Shown here: positions 5,005 to 7,788 of the stretch, in pieces
How positions within the stretch are numbered: position 1 is the first letter of the stretch
How the letters are laid out: each line of letters starts with the position of its first letter
Assembly: GCA_031282235.1 (NCBI GenBank)
Contig: JAITED010000183.1
Location: forward strand, 1-7,788
DNA length: 7,788 nt
Source of the DNA: Propionibacteriaceae bacterium
Lineage (GTDB): Bacteria > Actinomycetota > Actinomycetes > Propionibacteriales > Propionibacteriaceae
Direction: 5' to 3'
The notes under the pieces: model-generated
The model's database searches: none
What the model saw: only the letters and a program-made list of their open reading frames with translations
What the model was told of the DNA's origin: nothing
Program-made: the position numbers and the translations under genes

Positions 5005-5982
5005 TCACGCTCGGGGGTGAGCTTGTTGGAATGCGGCGCGTAAGCGTTCGTTCGTTACGTGGGTGTATATCTGGGTGGTGGCTAGGGAGGAGTGACCCAG
5101 TATCTCCTGCACGCTGCGTAAATCTGCGCCGCCCTCCAGCAGGTGCGTGGCCATCGCGTGCCGGAGTCCGTGCGGGCCGATATCGGGAGCCTCGGGCACC
5201 GCCCGCATCGCTTGATGCACCACCCGGCGCACCACCCGAGAGTCGATACGGTTACCGCGCTCCCCGAGGAATAGCGCGGTTGTGGCACTGTTCGAGTTCG
5301 TATCTAAAGGATTAGCGCGTTGGAGTCTCTTGTTCGCCCACTGGGGGCGCACTTCTAGCCAGTGTGCTATCGCATCCAACGCTGGCACCCCCAACGGTAC
5401 GGTGCGCTGTTTGTCACCTTTGCCCAACACCCGTACCGTGCGGCGCTCAAAGTCGATGTCGGTGGTGTTCAGACCGGCCAACTCGGACACCCGGATGCCG
5501 GAACCGTACAAGGTTTCCAGTATGGCCACGTCACGGATTCCGCTCACCCCACCGGTATCGGCGGCGTAGGCGATGGCACTCTGCAGCATGTCATCTGCTT
5601 CCGAAAGCGTCAAAGTGACGGGTAAACGTTTCGGCACTTTGGGTGAGCGCAGCGCGGCTGCGGGGTCGGTATCCAGCGTCCCCCGCAGCAGCGCCCAGCG
5701 GAAGAACACCCGGATGGTTGCAGTGTGGCGCTGCAAAGTGGCGGCTGAAACCCCGGCGCGGTGGGAGGCAGCTAACCAACTCCGCAGATCAGCGGTGCCT
5801 ACGTTGTCCAGCGTGCTAATCCCCTCGCCGCTTAAGTAGTCGAACAGGCTGGTCAAATCGCCCAGATAGGCTTGCACCGTATGGGTCGAATCCAGTCGCT
5901 CCAACCGCAGATGGTCATCAAAAGCGGCAAAAACCTGCAACAACGCTTCCGACCAACGCTGGTCTCCCGGTGTTGCTGTCAT
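5005..5982 (-). CDS. xerC: Tyrosine recombinase XerC
   Basis: XerC acts with XerD at the dif site to resolve chromosome dimers before cell division. The 325-residue protein has an N-terminal SAM-like, core-binding domain (about 14-105) and a C-terminal catalytic domain. All catalytic residues are visible: R164 (YGSGIRVSEL), K188 (GKGDKQR), H271 and R274 (HGLRHAMATH), H297 (LGHSSL) and nucleophile Y306 (TTQIYTHV). The length is slightly above the typical 300 because of an insertion at about 215-235 (KRLQRANPLDTNSNSATT). XerC rather than a phage integrase is supported by its housekeeping setting beside rpsB, as in other actinobacteria, and by the lack of phage genes or att repeats. The ATG at 5982 follows AAGGAG. 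It is transcribed divergently from def; no dif-like site was recognised in the window. Confidence 0.93.
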   Translation of the reverse strand: MTATPGDQRWSEALLQVFAAFDDHLRLERLDSTHTVQAYLGDLTSLFDYLSGEGISTLDNVGTADLRSWLAASHRAGVSAATLQRHTATIRVFFRWALLRGTLDTDPAAALRSPKVPKRLPVTLTLSEADDMLQSAIAYAADTGGVSGIRDVAILETLYGSGIRVSELAGLNTTDIDFERRTVRVLGKGDKQRTVPLGVPALDAIAHWLEVRPQWANKRLQRANPLDTNSNSATTALFLGERGNRIDSRVVRRVVHQAMRAVPEAPDIGPHGLRHAMATHLLEGGADLRSVQEILGHSSLATTQIYTHVTNERLRAAFQQAHPRA

Positions 5983-5987
5983 GCCCG

Positions 5988-6006
5988 CTCCTTGCTCAGC
6001 TCAAGG
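5988..6006 (-). promoter_or_regulatory. Small hairpin covering the xerC ribosome binding site
   Basis: On the minus strand CCTTG and CAAGG (complement of 6006-6002 and 5994-5990) can pair across a 7-nt loop. The 3' arm overlaps most of the AAGGAG ribosome binding site (complement of 5993-5988). The five-base-pair stem would be only moderately stable, so translational control is possible but speculative. Confidence 0.35.
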
Positions 6007-6013
6007 TTACAAC

Positions 6014-6042
6014 TTGGAGTGTACCGGTGGCGTTCGTATAAC
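6014..6042 (+). promoter_or_regulatory. Candidate promoter of the def unit
   Basis: TTGGAG (6014-6019) and TATAAC (6037-6042) are separated by 17 bp. TATAAC matches five of six -10 consensus positions; the -35 matches three. A start near 6049 would give a leader of about 54 nt before def. An additional -10-like TAGAAT at 6061-6066 has no convincing -35. Confidence 0.55.
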
Positions 6043-6048
6043 CGGTAC
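6021..6048. repeat. Perfect 8-bp inverted repeat over the def promoter (candidate operator)
   Basis: GTACCGGT (6021-6028) and ACCGGTAC (6041-6048) are exact inverse copies separated by 12 bp. The left arm lies in the promoter spacer and the right arm overlaps the end of the -10 element and the expected start site. This placement suits a dimeric repressor controlling def and possibly xerC. The centre-to-centre distance of 20 bp is about two helical turns. The binding protein is unknown. Confidence 0.5.
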
Positions 6049-6102
6049 GGCACTACGCACTAGAATCAGTTAGCCACCTGATGAGGAGTAGAGGATTAAC
6101 TG

Positions 6103-6717
6103 ATGCCGACTGTGCGCGACTGGAACGCGATGGGGAATGTACGCCGTATCACCACATGGGATGAACCCGTGATGCACACCGAAACTCAGCCAGTACGCGA
6201 GTTTGGGGATGAGTTGCGGCAACTCGTAGCCGATATGTTCGCCACTATGGCTGCCGCTGACGGTGTAGGGCTGGCGGCTCCTCAGGTGGGGGTGGATTTG
6301 GCGCTTTTCGTATACCACTGCCCCGATGAGGACGACCGCTTCCAGCATGGGGTGGTTTGCAACCCGGTGGTGGAGTTGCCAGAGGGAGACGAGCGCAACT
6401 TTGATGCCAGTCAGGAAGGTTGTCTCTCTTGGCCGGGAGCGTATCAGCTTTTATCCCGCCCTGACTATGCAATATGCAGCGGGCAGGACGAAAATGGCGC
6501 GCCGGTAGTGGTGCGCGGCACCGGGTTGCTGGCACGCTGCCTGCAACACGAAACCGACCATCTGCACGGCACCGTGTTCGGGGATCGGCTCTCGGCGCGC
6601 TCCCGCCGCAAGCTCAACGCGGAACGCGAATCTAAACGCCACCTCTACCCCGCCGACTGGCCGATACACCCCAAAGGTCGGGAAACGGGCGACAACGGCA
6701 CCGGGACGGATAACTGA
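6103..6717 (+). CDS. def: Peptide deformylase
   Basis: This metalloenzyme removes the N-formyl group from the starting methionine of new proteins as they leave the ribosome. The 204-residue protein carries all three family motifs: GVGLAAPQ (54-61), EGCLS (105-109) and HETDH (149-153). Metal ligands are C107, H149 and H153, with catalytic E150. The C-terminal extension (about 165-204, basic then polar) is typical of actinobacterial forms. The ATG at 6103 has GAGGA 8 bp upstream and is preferred; an internal ATG at 6130 (residue 10, MGNVRRITTWDEPV) matches where many family members begin and has only a weak GGAA upstream, so the true start could be there. The stop codon overlaps the next gene's ATG by one base (TGATG), so the two are translationally coupled. 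The candidate promoter and operator lie just upstream. Confidence 0.96.
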   Translation: MPTVRDWNAMGNVRRITTWDEPVMHTETQPVREFGDELRQLVADMFATMAAADGVGLAAPQVGVDLALFVYHCPDEDDRFQHGVVCNPVVELPEGDERNFDASQEGCLSWPGAYQLLSRPDYAICSGQDENGAPVVVRGTGLLARCLQHETDHLHGTVFGDRLSARSRRKLNAERESKRHLYPADWPIHPKGRETGDNGTGTDN

Positions 6718-7787
6718 TGAGCGCAGACACCGCCGAAAAAGCTTGGTGGCGCAAACTGCGCCCGGACACATTTTTGATGCTGGTTATGGCAACTGGGGTG
6801 TTGGCTACGCTGTTCCCAGTCACCGGGGTGGGTGTCAGCATCATCTCTTGGACCCAAAAAGTGGCGGTCGCGGTGCTGTTCTTCCTATACGGGGTGCGTA
6901 TTGACCGCGAGAGCGCCATCGCCGGGTTGAAGCATTGGCGGCTACACATCCTGATTTTGGGGTTTACGTATCTGGTGTTCCCGCTGGTGTCGCTAGGCAT
7001 GGTGGTGTTCAAGGGGCACATTGACCCCGACCTGTATCGCGGGTTGCTGTGGGTGGCGATTGTGCCCGGTACGGTGCAGTCAGCTATCAACTTCACAGCT
7101 ATCGCTAAAGGAAACGTGGCGGGAGCCGTAGTCAGTTCGTCAATCTCTAACCTGCTGGGCGTATTTTTTACGCCGCTGTTGGCGATGGCGTTGATGAGCA
7201 CCACCGGTTTACACATCTCTGCCACCTCCATCATCGACATCGCCGCGCAAGTGTTAGCGCCGTTCATTCTGGGGCAACTGCTGCGCCCTTGGTGCGCGGA
7301 TTTCGTCATCCGACACAAAAAGTTGAAGTATTTTGACCAACTCACCATCTGTCTGATGGTCTATATCGCGTTCTCGGCCGGGGTGCGTGAGGGCATTTGG
7401 ACGCGCACCTCGGTTCCGGCGGTGCTGTTGCTGGTGGGCATCTGCATCGCGTTGCTATCTGGCATGTACGCCCTGACTTGGTTTGTCTCTGGAAAACTCG
7501 GGTTCAACCGCCCAGACCAAATCGCCATCCAGTTCTGCGGCACCAAAAAGTCACTCACCACCGGAGTGCCGATGGCCTCTGTGCTGTTCCCCGCCGCCTC
7601 GGTCGGGTTCATCGTGCTACCGCTGATGATTTACCACCAGTTGCAGATTACGGCCTCATCCATCCTTGCCAGCCGCTACGCTGCGAAACCCGACAGCTGG
7701 TTCAGCGCCGCTGATACAACCACTGAAACCACTGAAACCGCTGACGCTACTGCCACCACTGACACCACTACCACGCAAAAGCCGTAG
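6717..7787 (+). CDS. SBF-like bile acid:sodium symporter family transporter (YfeH type)
   Basis: This integral membrane protein of 356 residues has about nine or ten hydrophobic segments (first about 18-37, last about 289-312). It resembles the SBF-like/YfeH-SLC10A7 group: YGVRIDRE (58-65) after the second helix, the VPGTVQSAINFT stretch (117-128) with SSSISNLLGVFFTPLL (140-155), and FCGTKKSLTTGVPMA (273-287), corresponding to the conserved helix-break regions of the fold. The substrate is unknown; the family name does not imply bile acid transport here. The cytoplasmic tail from about 333 is almost only Thr, Glu, Ala and Asp and includes an exact tandem 9-mer ACCACTGAA at 7719-7736. It starts within the def stop codon, so it is coexpressed with def. 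The stop codon ends one base before the window edge. Confidence 0.9.
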   Translation: MSADTAEKAWWRKLRPDTFLMLVMATGVLATLFPVTGVGVSIISWTQKVAVAVLFFLYGVRIDRESAIAGLKHWRLHILILGFTYLVFPLVSLGMVVFKGHIDPDLYRGLLWVAIVPGTVQSAINFTAIAKGNVAGAVVSSSISNLLGVFFTPLLAMALMSTTGLHISATSIIDIAAQVLAPFILGQLLRPWCADFVIRHKKLKYFDQLTICLMVYIAFSAGVREGIWTRTSVPAVLLLVGICIALLSGMYALTWFVSGKLGFNRPDQIAIQFCGTKKSLTTGVPMASVLFPAASVGFIVLPLMIYHQLQITASSILASRYAAKPDSWFSAADTTTETTETADATATTDTTTTQKP

Positions 7788-7788
7788 C

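Noticed and set aside
4842..5315. 157-codon plus-strand open frame across the structured element into xerC
   Set aside because: It covers hairpin DNA and antisense xerC, has no recognisable domain, and is very rich in Arg and Pro as expected of a shadow frame.
6632..7348. 238-codon minus-strand open frame opposite the transporter
   Set aside because: Antisense to a well-supported membrane protein; no binding site or conserved motif.

Overview
The window looks like a piece of a moderately high-GC actinobacterial chromosome. I infer an Actinomycetales-type organism, possibly Actinomycetaceae, from the gene order and protein style, not from any database match. It holds nine protein genes, eight complete and one cut by the left edge. 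I see no tRNA, rRNA, CRISPR array or intact insertion sequence.

Layout. Positions 3846 down to 1 (minus strand) carry the classic translation and growth cluster rpsB - tsf - pyrH - frr - cdsA (cdsA partial). It makes ribosomal protein S2, elongation factor Ts, UMP kinase, ribosome recycling factor and the start of CDP-diglyceride synthase. Positions 3847-4190 form a dense divergent control region: two perfect DnaA boxes, a likely rpsB promoter with a 13-bp palindrome in its spacer, and a roughly 210-nt rpsB leader with several hairpins. Positions 4191-4784 (plus) encode a secreted M23-type protein of the kind found beside rpsB in actinobacteria; the zinc ligands are kept but both accessory catalytic histidines appear to be missing. 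Positions 4785-5004, between convergent genes, hold a roughly 160-bp element closed by a perfect 18-bp inverted repeat with hairpins nested inside. Positions 5005-5982 (minus) encode the XerC tyrosine recombinase. Positions 6103-7787 (plus) are a two-gene unit, peptide deformylase (def) and an SBF-like/YfeH-type transporter, overlapping by one base and preceded by a promoter that overlaps a perfect 8-bp inverted repeat.

How they work together. The minus-strand cluster supplies core translation factors plus pyrimidine nucleotide and phospholipid precursor synthesis. def also serves translation, by removing the formyl group from new proteins. XerC resolves chromosome dimers, and the M23 protein acts at the cell wall or regulates wall hydrolases. 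The coding genes are mostly ordinary housekeeping genes. The unusual content is between or at the edges of genes: the DnaA boxes, the hairpin around the M23 start codon, a LacI/PurR-like palindrome at the M23 3' end, the 160-bp element, and a variable repeat tail on S2.
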